64,000 bases of DNA from Nostoc sp. LPT (GTDB lineage Bacteria > Cyanobacteriota > Cyanobacteriia > Cyanobacteriales > Nostocaceae), in NCBI RefSeq assembly GCF_017115165.1, contig NZ_JABXKF010000149.1, positions 1 through 64,000 on the forward strand. The letters run 5' to 3'. The notes under the pieces were generated by a model. It was not told the origin of the DNA and ran no database searches. It saw only the letters and a list, made by a program, of their open reading frames with translations. The translations under genes were made by a program, and so were the position numbers. Position 1 is the first letter of the stretch. Every line of letters starts with the position of its first letter. Positions 16,560 to 25,292 of the stretch are shown piece by piece.

Positions 16560-17315
16560 ATGTCTAAAGGCAATCAAGCATTTTCAGTGTTGGGAATACC
16601 AGTTCATGTGATGGCTGACTATCCAGGCTGGTTGTTAGAATGCCTGCACACAGGCAGAGGAACTCATGTAGTAACGCTCAATGCAGAAATGACTATGCAG
16701 GCAGAGCGAAATCAATTATTAGCTCAGGTGATTAAAAATGCTGAACTCGTGATTCCAGATGGAGCCGGGGTTGTTCTGTATTTACGATGGCTGTTATGGC
16801 AAAAAGTGCAGCGTTTTCCAGGGATTGAATTAGCAGAAAAACTTTTGCAAGCCCTTGGGCAACAAAAGACAGGGGCTAAGATATTTTTCTATGGAGGAGC
16901 GCCTGGAGTAGCGGCAAAAACGGCAGATTTTTGGCAACAGCAAATTCCAGATTTGAGTATAGTCGGCACTCACTCAGGCTACCATTCCCTAGAAGAAGAA
17001 GCACAATTGCGACAAACTCTGGCTCAATTGCAGCCACAAGTGATTTTTGTTGGTTTGGGAGTGCCACGTCAAGAGTTATGGATTGCCGAAAACCGCCATT
17101 TGTGTCCGCAAGCAATTTGGATCGGCGTTGGTGGCAGTTTTGATATTTGGTCGGGAACTAAAACTCGCGCTCCCGCCTGGTTAGGAAATAATAATTTGGA
17201 ATGGTTGTATCGCCTTTATCAAGAACCTTGGCGCTGGCGGCGGATGTTGGCTTTGCCAGCGTTTGCTGTGAAAGCGTTTGTTTATCGTTTGACAGCAAGG
17301 GGTGCAATTAGTTAA
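16560..17315 (+). CDS. WecG/TagA/CpsF family glycosyltransferase (GT26)
   Basis: This 251-residue enzyme matches the WecG/TagA family, which transfers N-acetylmannosamine-type sugars to an undecaprenyl-linked acceptor in wall or exopolysaccharide synthesis. It shows VVTLNAEMTMQAE, the signature VIPDGAGVVLYLRW, a central FFYGGAPGVA, GLGVPRQELWI, and IGVGGSFDIWSG. The C-terminal segment LEWLYRLYQEPWRWRRM is the family membrane-association tail. Sugar specificity cannot be assigned. It stands alone, followed by a 7-bp repeat and a hairpin. Confidence 0.88.
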   Translation: MSKGNQAFSVLGIPVHVMADYPGWLLECLHTGRGTHVVTLNAEMTMQAERNQLLAQVIKNAELVIPDGAGVVLYLRWLLWQKVQRFPGIELAEKLLQALGQQKTGAKIFFYGGAPGVAAKTADFWQQQIPDLSIVGTHSGYHSLEEEAQLRQTLAQLQPQVIFVGLGVPRQELWIAENRHLCPQAIWIGVGGSFDIWSGTKTRAPAWLGNNNLEWLYRLYQEPWRWRRMLALPAFAVKAFVYRLTARGAIS

Positions 17316-17375
17316 GAGTGCTGAGTGCTGAGTGCTGAATTCTGAGTTCTGAATTCTGAGTTCTGAGTTCCGAGT
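17314..17375. repeat. STRR: 7-bp tandem repeat (GAGTGCT/GAATTCT)
   Basis: About eight copies of GAGTGCT degenerating to GAATTCT and GAGTTCT follow the WecG-like stop. Same class as at 12966. Confidence 0.75.
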
Positions 17376-17437
17376 GTTCTTACTTAGTTAGTATTAAAGT
17401 CTTAAAAAAATTTTAAATTTTCTTTGTTGAATTTTAA

Positions 17438-17460
17438 ATTCCCAGGCAAAACCTGGGAAT
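17438..17460 (+). terminator. hairpin terminator
   Basis: ATTCCCAGG (17438-17446) and CCTGGGAAT (17452-17460) pair perfectly with a CAAAA loop, followed by CCTTATTTTGG. Likely ends the WecG-like transcript. Confidence 0.55.
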
Positions 17461-17531
17461 CCTTATTTTGGGGAGAATGTCACATTTAAGCAGTCAAACT
17501 GTTTGATTGTGGGTATGAGGAAAATTTAACA

Positions 17532-18278
17532 ATGCCAGTATTAACAACTCAAGTTAAGACAGATAAATCCGTTCATGGAGAGGACTGTGAAACTCAACAG
17601 TACGGTAGCAATACTACTACAAAGGTACAATTGCACTCTGTAACCAAGACTTATGCTAACGGCACTCACGCCTTATTGAATGCAAACCTTGAGGTAAAAA
17701 AGGGAGAATTTCTGTTTATCACGGGGCCAAGTGGTTCTGGAAAATCAACGCTCTTGAAACTGCTGTATGGCCAGGAGTTGCCTACACAGGGAGAAGTAAT
17801 TGTTGATGAATGTAATGTAGCGGATTTGCGAGGCGATCGCTTGTCATTATTGCGGCGACGGATTGGTATTGTGTTTCAAGACTACAAACTGATTACCCAA
17901 CGAACAGTAGCAGAAAATGTCACTTTTGTGCTGCAAGCTCAAGGTTATACCCGTAAAGAAATCCAACGACGTTTAGAACCAACCTTAAAGTTGGTAGGTT
18001 TGCTGAGTAAAGCTGACTGTTTTCCAGATCAACTGTCTGGAGGAGAACAGCAACGGGTGAGTATTGCTCGTGCGATCGTTGGTACACCACCCTTGTTGTT
18101 GGCAGATGAGCCGACTGGAAATCTCGATCCAGATAATTCCTGGCAAGTCATCCAGATTCTCCAGAAGTTAAATTCTTTTGGAGCTACGGTAATTGTCACT
18201 ACCCACGATGAACAATTGGTACGGCGGTGCAATCATCCAGTAGTGCAAGTTCGTAATGGAAGGTTGTCTCGAAAATAG
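17532..18278 (+). CDS. ftsE: cell-division ATP-binding protein FtsE
   Basis: This 248-residue ABC ATPase has Walker A GPSGSGKST, IGIVFQDYKLI as the Q-loop, LSGGEQQRVSIARA as signature, LLLADEPTGNLD as Walker B and TTHDEQL as the switch. The VFQDYKLI...TVAENV and LKLVGL stretches are FtsE-type. FtsE works with FtsX at the septum to activate peptidoglycan hydrolases. An unusual 30-residue N-terminal extension (MPVLTTQVKTDKSVHGED) precedes the ATPase core. No ftsX follows here, as is common in cyanobacteria. The ATG has GAGGAAA upstream. Confidence 0.85.
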   Translation: MPVLTTQVKTDKSVHGEDCETQQYGSNTTTKVQLHSVTKTYANGTHALLNANLEVKKGEFLFITGPSGSGKSTLLKLLYGQELPTQGEVIVDECNVADLRGDRLSLLRRRIGIVFQDYKLITQRTVAENVTFVLQAQGYTRKEIQRRLEPTLKLVGLLSKADCFPDQLSGGEQQRVSIARAIVGTPPLLLADEPTGNLDPDNSWQVIQILQKLNSFGATVIVTTHDEQLVRRCNHPVVQVRNGRLSRK

Positions 18279-18283
18279 TTATT

Positions 18284-18357
18284 TGTCATTAGTCATTAGT
18301 CATTAGTCATTGGTCATTTGCAAAGGACAAAGGACAAAAGACAAATGACAAATAACT
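18284..18357. repeat. STRR and palindrome between convergent genes
   Basis: Tandem GTCATTA copies are followed by AAGGACAA copies. The outer words TTATTTGTCATTAG and AATGACAAATAACTAA are inverted, so the stretch can fold as a long hairpin between the convergent ftsE and the membrane-protein gene and may terminate both. Confidence 0.55.
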
Positions 18358-19129
18358 AATAAACGTGGTGTTTGACTTTTGCTGATATCGGTGTGAAAAT
18401 TGTTGCTGTTTTGGGGGGTAGCACTTGTAGGCGATCGCAGGCTTGTAAACTTTTAAAAGCTGCCTCTCGCACTACAACTTCTTCTTCTCGACTGAGTAGG
18501 AGTTGCAAGCATTGGACAATATCTTGCTGCACTGAAGAATCAACTCGCTTACGGCTGATGAATTTACTTAGTTGACCTAGAGCAATCAACCGCTTCAATG
18601 GATCTTTTTCTGTTAAATTCATTAACAACCGATCGAGGTGGTCTTCTTCTCGATTTTCATAGAAGTTGACAATTTGCCATACCAATAAAATTAAAGTTAA
18701 CAGGGTTCCTACAGCTTGCACAATCGCACCAGTAGCAATCCAGTGACTGTGAGAGTCAACCCATATTGCCGCTGCCATGTAAGTGCTGACACTAGCAATA
18801 CCACCACTGATGACTGCTAAAACTAACCGACGATTTGAACTATTTAAGAACTTACGTATTTTAGACCAGCGCAATTGCCAGTCCCACTCCTGCATTGAGT
18901 AAACCAATACCATTACTCCAATGCCGATTAAGAGAGCCAGTAGCAGTTTCCAGTTCCACAACAACATGGCAATGATAATTGTCAGGAACCCAAGAAAGCC
19001 CCCAGGGCCAGAGAAACGTTTAAATGTTTGCTGCTTTATGGCTCCCTTTGCCTTGAATTTTGTCAGCGACCAGTTCCAGTTGGGGATTTGGTTGATCAAT
19101 TGCTGCCAAGAAGACGAAGCCTGTGCCAC
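18356..19129 (-). CDS. membrane protein with HEAT/armadillo-like C-terminus
   Basis: This 257-residue protein has a polar N-terminus. Hydrophobic segments follow near residues 47-60 (FLTIIIAMLLWNW), 62-80 (LLLALLIGIGVMVLVYS), 101-120 (LVLAVISGGIASVSTYMAAA) and 134-155 (VQAVGTLLTLILLVWQIVNF), so it is a four-span inner-membrane protein. The cytoplasmic C-terminal third has helical repeat character (DPLKRLIALGQLSKFIS, EVVVREAAFKSLQACD) typical of armadillo/HEAT proteins. Cyanobacteria often annotate such proteins as armadillo-fold; function unknown. It is convergent with ftsE. Confidence 0.7.
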   Translation of the reverse strand: MAQASSSWQQLINQIPNWNWSLTKFKAKGAIKQQTFKRFSGPGGFLGFLTIIIAMLLWNWKLLLALLIGIGVMVLVYSMQEWDWQLRWSKIRKFLNSSNRRLVLAVISGGIASVSTYMAAAIWVDSHSHWIATGAIVQAVGTLLTLILLVWQIVNFYENREEDHLDRLLMNLTEKDPLKRLIALGQLSKFISRKRVDSSVQQDIVQCLQLLLSREEEVVVREAAFKSLQACDRLQVLPPKTATIFTPISAKVKHHVY

Positions 19130-19314
19130 AGTGTTTACCTACTTGATTATGAAATTACCTATTGTATAAGTTTTACTATGGATGAAGAAAGGATGAAGGC
19201 TCAAATCACAAAATGCCCGGTTTTATAGACGGATAGTAGACTAATACAGCACAGCGCAAATAAGATACCATTTTCAATCGCTCAGAGCAAGGGCATTTTG
19301 TACGTAAGTCTTAG

Positions 19315-19917
19315 TTAAAGACAAAAACGAAAGTTATCAAGGGTGAATTGACCATCAAAAGTACAAAAGGTAACGCTGTAAATGTTATTCACATTTATAG
19401 ATAATAAAGTATTGGGGGAAATTGGCGAGTCGGAATTGGCAAGATTGGAGCCTGGTAGTGCAGTTTGAGCAAGTAGTTGTTGATCGCGATCGTAAGCGGA
19501 AAGGACTAGCCGTTGCGAACTAGTGACAAAGACGCTAACTGAGTTAACTGGACGCAAGAAATTAGCTTCTAAAAATCCACTTTTGGGCGCTCCCATTAAG
19601 ACTATTAGCCCTGAATAGGTTGGAAATGCGGGATTTGATGGCTGTACTGCTAGAGAATTGTGAAAAATGACTCCCCAACGTTCATATTGGCGCTCTACTG
19701 CTTCAAAACACTTCAAGTCTTCTAAGTCTAAACAAATACAAGTAGGTACAGTAAGTCTGGTAGCATCAAGAACTGGCTCGACCTGACCCCGCCTAGCTGA
19801 AGCTTTAATTTCGTTTTCTATATTAAAGTTGTCAAGCGCAAATTTAGCGTCTTCAATCGTTGGTAGTTTATTTGATTGAAGAGTAGCCTGCTCTACCATG
19901 ACATCCCGCCTTACCAT
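19315..19917 (-). CDS. hypothetical protein with C-terminal beta-sandwich-like region
   Basis: This 200-residue protein has no signal peptide or membrane span. The N-terminal 60 residues are charged. The rest is beta-rich (VEPVLDATRLTVPTCICL, LEANFLRPVNSVSVFVTSS, RLVLSAYDRDQ) and ends in SVTFCTFDGQFTLDNFRFCL. An ending of the LDNFRF type is common at the end of jelly-roll sugar-binding-like domains in secreted proteins, but without a signal peptide that is only a resemblance. I do not recognise the family. The gene is isolated. Confidence 0.6.
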   Translation of the reverse strand: MVRRDVMVEQATLQSNKLPTIEDAKFALDNFNIENEIKASARRGQVEPVLDATRLTVPTCICLDLEDLKCFEAVERQYERWGVIFHNSLAVQPSNPAFPTYSGLIVLMGAPKSGFLEANFLRPVNSVSVFVTSSQRLVLSAYDRDQQLLAQTALPGSNLANSDSPISPNTLLSINVNNIYSVTFCTFDGQFTLDNFRFCL

Positions 19918-20515
19918 TACTTAGATAATAATCAGATTAGTTATACATCAAAAGCAATTATTTCTACATATATTAAGTAGAATTAACAGCTTATTAAAAT
20001 AAGCGTTTTAACTATTGTTGACGTGTTGACGCTCAAAATTATTTATGGGTTTTTTGATAGACTACCATAAAAACTTATGTTGGATTGACGCTGGAGCGAG
20101 CCTCGCTATCATGAAAAACCTTTATAAAACAGTAATTTTAACGTTAATTTACTTGATGATTATGAAAAAAAAGCACCAAATCTTTACAAGTAATCCAGTA
20201 ATTTTATATCTACTTAATCTGACGCTAGCAAGAAGTTTTAGAATGATTGGTTTGCTGATAATAACAATGAGTGGGGAGTTTGAACTAGACACATCAAGAG
20301 TGCTGAGTTAAAAGACTGCCTACAAAGGACGTTGTTTTTACTAAGTACACAGATATTGAGTACTTTTTAATTTACTTAGCACTGAGTAGTGTAAACATCT
20401 AAGGTGACTAAAGCGGAGGCGGATAAATTATCAAATCTTCTCTTGCTGTGCTTGCGTCCCAGATATCGTATCTTACTTGTGCCAACGAATCACTACAGTC
20501 AACAAAAAAATACTT
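19918..20515. other. intergenic region, no confident gene
   Basis: About 600 bp between the hypothetical gene and the alpha/beta hydrolase. The only open frame (20045-20311) has hydrophobic, low-complexity composition and no homology that I recognise. No tRNA or strong hairpin seen. Confidence 0.35.
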
Positions 20516-21412
20516 ATGTTTCAACCACTAGGATTTGAACAACGTTCTATAGATACCTCACTAGGTAGAATGGTATATTACACTGCTACTGGAGCACCTT
20601 GGCAGGATGATCGAACTGCCAAAGATGATCGGGAAACTTTGGTATTCCTGCACGGCTTTGGTGGTGGGTCTTCTGCTTATGAGTGGTCGAAGGTTTATCC
20701 GGCTTTTGCAGCTGAATATCGAGTCATTGCGCCAGATTTGCTCGGTTGGGGTAGGTCTGAACATCCAGCACGGAGTTACAAGATTGAGGATTATTTGACC
20801 ACGATTCGGGAGTTTTTCGAGCAGACTTGTACTGGGCCAGTAACAGCGATCGCTTCTTCTTTAACCGCAGGATTTACAATTCGGGTAGCAGCAGATCGTC
20901 CTGATTTATTCAAGTCTTTAATTCTTACCACCCCCGCCGGACTTTCTGACTTTGGCGAAGACTACTCCCGTAGTTTTTTTGCCCAGTTAGTTAGCGTTCC
21001 CATTGTTGATCGTTTACTTTACAACACTGGAGTTGCTACTAGTGGTGGTATTCGCGGCTTCTTAGAACAAAGGCAATTTGCTCAATCAAATCGAGTCTAC
21101 GAAGAAATTGTAGATGCTTATCTACAATCCGCCCAACAGCCTAATGCTGAGTATGCAGCACTGTCCTTTGTTCGTGGCGATTTATGCTTTGATTTATCCC
21201 TTTACATTCAACAATTAACCACTCCCACTGCCATTATTTGGGGACAAAAGTCAGAATTTACAGGCCCCTCAATTGGTCGCCGCCTTGCTGAAATCAATCC
21301 TCAAGCAATCCGATTTTTTCAACAGTTGGAAGATGTCGGATTAACACCACAGTTGGAATTGCCAGCAGTGACAATCGGGTTAATTCGCAAATTTTTGCCT
21401 TTGCTTAATTAA
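20516..21412 (+). CDS. alpha/beta-fold hydrolase
   Basis: From the ATG at 20516 this 298-residue hydrolase has oxyanion-loop VFLHGFGGGSSAYEW, strand/turn VIAPDLLGWGRSEHPA, and the nucleophile elbow AIASSLTAGFTIR, where Gly-x-Ser-x-Gly reads A-S-S-L-T. The elbow is therefore atypical and the catalytic triad needs checking. The usual late aspartate region is IWGQKSEFTGP, and the expected C-terminal catalytic His is not obvious near PQLELPAVTIGL. It may be a degenerate or non-hydrolytic member. An upstream in-frame ATG (20477) adds 13 residues without homology. It stands alone on the plus strand. Confidence 0.75.
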   Translation: MFQPLGFEQRSIDTSLGRMVYYTATGAPWQDDRTAKDDRETLVFLHGFGGGSSAYEWSKVYPAFAAEYRVIAPDLLGWGRSEHPARSYKIEDYLTTIREFFEQTCTGPVTAIASSLTAGFTIRVAADRPDLFKSLILTTPAGLSDFGEDYSRSFFAQLVSVPIVDRLLYNTGVATSGGIRGFLEQRQFAQSNRVYEEIVDAYLQSAQQPNAEYAALSFVRGDLCFDLSLYIQQLTTPTAIIWGQKSEFTGPSIGRRLAEINPQAIRFFQQLEDVGLTPQLELPAVTIGLIRKFLPLLN

Positions 21413-21858
21413 CATGAGTAGTAGAGACGCAAAATTGGACTGGGCAACTCTTGGAGACGCTGCGCGAACGCCCCGTTGTGCTAATGCGTCTCTACATTAT
21501 CAAAATAGAATTCAGGAGTCAGTCGCCAGAATACAAGTTGGGTATTTTGAACGAAAGAGCGGATGAATCAAGGGCGTTTTTGCACCCCCACGCTTATCTT
21601 CTCTTTCAGAGACGCTCTTGCGTTCGATTTAGTGGTCAACTTTCGTAGTGGCGGGTCCCAATCCCCCACTGTAAGCGTTGTGTTAGCGAGTCTTCTTCCA
21701 AGGGGAGACGCCAAGGGCGAACGAGCGTCTTGATTCTGACCGGAATTTCGGAGTCTCCGGCTCCGCTCCTGAATTCAGAATAGCTGAATTTTTTTTCAAT
21801 TTTCACCAGATGTTTAATAAGATTGTTAGAGAAAATATTATCAGCAAAAGTGACAATA
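21413..21858. repeat. intergenic region full of dispersed GAGACGC/GCGTCTC repeats
   Basis: GTAGAGACGCA (21420s) and TGCGTCTCTAC (near 21485) bracket a repeat with GGAGACGCTGCGCGAACGCC. Another GGGGAGACGCCAAGGGCGAACG copy lies near 21700. This is a known kind of Nostocales dispersed palindromic repeat. The open frames here are repeat sequence, not genes. Confidence 0.6.
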
Positions 21859-22392
21859 CTATTTATCTTTCAATCTGATATCAATGACAGTTGCATTGAA
21901 GTTGTAGTTAAAGCCTTCTAACTCAAATGGCATCCCAATTTTCACTTTACTGTTACCCAAAACTGGACCGCTTTCAGTAACTTGGGCTTTGCCATCTAAA
22001 GTCAAAAGCAAATCTGTACTGTAATTATTGCTCTTTGGATCTGGCAGTTCTTTAACAGTGCCATCTGGTTGGAAAACATTGACTGTTCTAGGTAGCTGTT
22101 GAATAGATTTAATTTCAATCTGTCCGTAGGGTTGATTGCGAATAATCACATTGGTTTTTCCGCCTTTTTTTAAACCATTGTCGATTAATTTTTCTGGGTC
22201 GCGTACATTCAAACCACGAACTACTAAGTCTACTTCTATGGGTACTGTTTTCGCACCAACTTGGGCAACAGAACCAGAAGTGCCAGGAAAAACAAAGATG
22301 CCAAAGATAACTAGCAGAATTACCAGCACAGCACCTAAATCTAGGAGATTGATTTTGCCAAACAAGCGACCTTTTGAATCTAAAATAGCCAT
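21859..22392 (-). CDS. DUF4330 membrane-anchored protein
   Basis: This 177-residue protein matches the cyanobacterial DUF4330 family: MAILDSKGRLFGKINLLDLG, then a single N-terminal span (AVLVILLVIFGIFVF), then a periplasmic or luminal domain with PIEVDLVVRGLNVRDPE and GMPFELEGFNYNFNATVID. The function of the family is unknown, and it is probably exposed on the outer face of the cytoplasmic or thylakoid membrane. Length fits the family. It is isolated on the minus strand. Confidence 0.87.
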   Translation of the reverse strand: MAILDSKGRLFGKINLLDLGAVLVILLVIFGIFVFPGTSGSVAQVGAKTVPIEVDLVVRGLNVRDPEKLIDNGLKKGGKTNVIIRNQPYGQIEIKSIQQLPRTVNVFQPDGTVKELPDPKSNNYSTDLLLTLDGKAQVTESGPVLGNSKVKIGMPFELEGFNYNFNATVIDIRLKDK

Positions 22393-22785
22393 AAAAAGTT
22401 TTCCGAGGTAATAGCGAAGTAATGGATTGTAACAAGAAAGTTTTCGATGGAAACGGCAATTTTCTCTATTTGGTAATAACTCAAAGTATTCGGGGTTGCG
22501 ATTATGCGACAGTTTATCACGAGTTAGTAATTTCCGAGGAACGGCAGCTAACCCTCAAAATTTTACCTGTTAATACTGACGCGCCTGGAAACTAAAATCT
22601 AGTGTTTAAGCCTATCTTTGGAGAGAATCCCTAGCCTCCCGCAGTTCGGTAGATTTGCGTCAAGATTATTCTGTATGACAACTCCTTTGGTCTTGAGTTA
22701 AGAATGCAACTTAGAATACTCTAAATCCGTCTCATAATTTGTCCCCTCATTTTATGTTCTCCCGAAATAATCTTCAGAGCGTATT
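22393..22785. other. intergenic region between divergent genes
   Basis: 393 bp between the DUF4330 gene (leftward) and the M48 peptidase (rightward). No gene, tRNA or strong hairpin is recognised. Both promoters must be here. Confidence 0.35.
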
Positions 22786-23649
22786 ATGTTTAATTGGAAA
22801 GGTTTTGCTGCAAATTACCGTGTATGGCGGCGTCGCTGGTTTTATCCCCTAATTTCAGTGGTAGTCGCCCTGAGTCTGTGCTTGAGTACACCCTTGCCTG
22901 GAAGAACTTTAGATTTCTTGCCTCTTCTACTCCAAGGAGTTCAGGCATTTCAGCTTTCTAATATATCCCCTAATCAAGAAGTTGATCTTGGTAAGCAGAT
23001 TAATCAGGAATTAGTCGGCAGTCAAGTCCGACTTTACCGCAATCCCGAAGTTAATCGTTATGTAGAACAAGTTGGTCGACGTTTAGCAGCAAATAGCGAT
23101 CGCCCCGATCTCCCCTATACTTTCCAGATAGTTGAGGATAACTCTATTAACGCCTTTGCGACCTTGGGCGGCTATGTATATGTCCACACGGGTTTGCTGA
23201 AAACCGCAGACAATGAAGCGGAACTAGCAAGTGTACTCGCCCATGAAATTGGTCACATTGGCGGAAAACACGTAGTCAAGCAGATGCAGCAAAAAGCCCT
23301 CGAAAGTGGTCTATTAACAGCAGCTGGCTTAGATCGAAATTCCGCAGTGCAAATTGGTGTACAGTTAGCGCGAGACTTACCACGCAGTCGTAAAAACGAA
23401 TTTGAGGCCGATCAAAGAGGACTACGAACTTTGACACGTACTGGTTATGCCCAGTCAGCAATGGTCTCTTTTATGCAAAAGCTGCTGAAAAAGGGTGGTT
23501 CTACTCCAACATTTTTGAGTACACACCCCGGAACTAGCGATCGCATTGATGCCCTCAGACGTGCAATTAACTCTCAACCTAGTAATAAAAAATCTGGCTT
23601 GGATAATGCTAGTTATAAAGCTAATATTCGACCATTAGCGAAGTCTTGA
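22786..23649 (+). CDS. M48-family metalloprotease
   Basis: This 287-residue zinc peptidase resembles BepA/LoiP, the periplasmic M48 proteases of outer-membrane assembly. An N-terminal hydrophobic segment (YPLISVVVALSLCL) serves as signal or anchor. Zinc ligands are H153 and H157 in HEIGHIGGKH with catalytic E154, and E207 in NEFEADQRGL. The N-terminal EVDLGKQINQELV and IVEDNSINAFATLGGYVYVH segments are standard. It likely degrades misfolded envelope proteins. It is isolated on the plus strand. Confidence 0.9.
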   Translation: MFNWKGFAANYRVWRRRWFYPLISVVVALSLCLSTPLPGRTLDFLPLLLQGVQAFQLSNISPNQEVDLGKQINQELVGSQVRLYRNPEVNRYVEQVGRRLAANSDRPDLPYTFQIVEDNSINAFATLGGYVYVHTGLLKTADNEAELASVLAHEIGHIGGKHVVKQMQQKALESGLLTAAGLDRNSAVQIGVQLARDLPRSRKNEFEADQRGLRTLTRTGYAQSAMVSFMQKLLKKGGSTPTFLSTHPGTSDRIDALRRAINSQPSNKKSGLDNASYKANIRPLAKS

Positions 23650-23801
23650 GGAAATTGGGCATTGGGAATTGGCTCATAGGAGGCAGGAGGCAGAGGTTCT
23701 TTAATTTTGAATTTTGTTAGCGCCGGCGGCAAGCGAGTCCGCGAGCGTCATTTTGAATTTTGAATTAATTTCTCCCCACTCCCCCTCATTTCAAATATTG
23801 C

Positions 23802-24557
23802 TCAATTCTTATTGCGGCGAGCGACTTTAATTTTGGCTGGATCGACCGTACTTACAACCTCTTCTAAAGGCAGCGTACGGATATAATTTTTAAAGATATT
23901 AACTTGATAAACTAACTGATTTGTGACATCTAGTCCAGTCAACCAGCCACTCCGGGGATGATAAGCGCCAGTATCTATGTCTAGCCATCCCTTTCCTTGT
24001 GCCAGTTTACCAGGAGAAACACCCGGCAGGGTAAAGGTAATGGTGTGACCGATGATAATTTGTTTATCTGGAAAGTAAGGTTTTTCAATGCTGTGAAACT
24101 CCTCTCGTATCCAGCACAGTTCATCGGCAGTTTGTTCTGTCACCGACTTGCAAGGGTCAACACCAGCATGAGTTAACCAAATATCTCCCAAGTCAAGGTA
24201 TGTAGGCAAAGCTTTTAACCAATCCAGATGGTCATCAGGAATTGGAGCCTCTTGGTAACTGGCTACAGTAGCTTGCCCTCCACCAAACAGCCATGCTTGC
24301 ATCGTCGAGGAGGAAGTCCTTTCACTCGTCAGAATGTTTAGTAACATCTGCTCATGATTTCCCAACAAACATGAGTAGTTATTTTCTTTGACAAAATTAA
24401 CTACTTGTGCACTATGAGGACCGCGATCAATTAAGTCTCCCAGAAAATAGACTCGATCTTCTGAAGTGGGGGCGATCGCCTCCAACAATGTCATTAAGCC
24501 TTCATAGTGTCCATGCACATCCCCAATTACAATTCGTCTGGGGCTAGTTTCGCTCAT
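23802..24557 (-). CDS. PPP-family metallophosphoesterase (ser/thr phosphatase-like)
   Basis: This 251-residue enzyme has the PPP motifs GDVHGHYEG, GDLIDRGP and GNHEQ, plus the C-terminal histidines IIGHTITF and WLTHAGVDP. It binds two metals, probably Mn, and dephosphorylates protein or small-molecule substrates (PrpA/PrpB or diadenosine-tetraphosphatase-like). Substrate cannot be told from sequence. The Lys/Arg-rich tail (KIKVARRNKN) is short. The upstream region is AT-rich. It is isolated on the minus strand. Confidence 0.87.
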   Translation of the reverse strand: MSETSPRRIVIGDVHGHYEGLMTLLEAIAPTSEDRVYFLGDLIDRGPHSAQVVNFVKENNYSCLLGNHEQMLLNILTSERTSSSTMQAWLFGGGQATVASYQEAPIPDDHLDWLKALPTYLDLGDIWLTHAGVDPCKSVTEQTADELCWIREEFHSIEKPYFPDKQIIIGHTITFTLPGVSPGKLAQGKGWLDIDTGAYHPRSGWLTGLDVTNQLVYQVNIFKNYIRTLPLEEVVSTVDPAKIKVARRNKN

Positions 24558-24827
24558 TGTCTCTTAGCTGCAATAGTTTTGGCTAATACTCCTGCTACAG
24601 TTTACGCTGTCTGCTTTCCGCAATGAAAGGTAAAAATACTGGATAATGGTTATTTTAATTTAATTTTTGTACGAGTAATAAACTTAACTTATCAAATATA
24701 TACAACGGCAATTGTTTTTCAGATATAACCTATAATAATGATGGCGTAAGACTAGCTTTTTCTGCTAATTTGAACTACTTAGCCGATAATTTAGGCTCTT
24801 GCCATATTCATCACTTTTAAGTTCAGA

Positions 24828-25112
24828 ATGTCTAATGGTTTCTCTGCTGAAATTAGTTCGCGCATCTGCAAGCACATGAATGAAGATCATGCGGATGCTG
24901 TAGTTATTTATGCTAAAGCTTTTGGTGGTGTCACTGATGCGACCGCAGCCGAAATGCTGTCAATTGATGCACAGGGTATGGATTTAACAGCGCAAGTAAA
25001 TGGGGAAGCTGTACCAGTTCGCATTCAATTTGATCGTGTTTTAGTAGATGCGGAAGATGCCCATCAAACTTTGATTGTAATGGTGAAGCAGGCGCGGGTG
25101 AAGGCTAAATAG
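24828..25112 (+). CDS. DUF2470 protein (HugZ-like C-terminal domain)
   Basis: This 94-residue protein consists of one DUF2470 domain: ICKHMNEDHADAVVIYAK, MLSIDAQGMDLTAQVNG and IQFDRVLVDAEDAHQTLIVM. The domain occurs at the C-terminus of HugZ-type haem oxygenases and in plant proteins that bind haem or glutamyl-tRNA reductase. As a stand-alone module it may bind haem or tetrapyrrole intermediates; this is inferred. It is isolated and ends with TAG. Confidence 0.88.
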   Translation: MSNGFSAEISSRICKHMNEDHADAVVIYAKAFGGVTDATAAEMLSIDAQGMDLTAQVNGEAVPVRIQFDRVLVDAEDAHQTLIVMVKQARVKAK

Positions 25113-25202
25113 GAAATGACAAAGTAATTGACACTAAATCTGCGATATATTTAATCACATATTTTTGTACATATAGCAATACTAAATCATTTGTGAAAAA
25201 CA

Positions 25203-25236
25203 AGATCCCCGACTTTGTACAAGTTGTCGGGGATCT
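25203..25236. terminator. strong hairpin between convergent genes
   Basis: AGATCCCCGAC (25203-25213) and GTCGGGGATCT (25226-25236) form an 11-bp perfect stem. It lies between the convergent DUF2470 and beta-propeller genes. A related CCCCGACTTC..GAAGTCGGGG repeat is at 37591-37625. Confidence 0.6.
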
Positions 25237-25292
25237 GCGGCTTGGTTAAGCTTAGAGTCAAAGCTGTGTTATGTCGTAATTGCTGTAAATAC

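Noticed and set aside
20045..20311. 88-codon open frame on the plus strand
   Set aside because: Hydrophobic, biased composition, no recognised family and no good start context.
21451..21648. 65-codon open frame
   Set aside because: It lies entirely within dispersed GAGACGC repeats.
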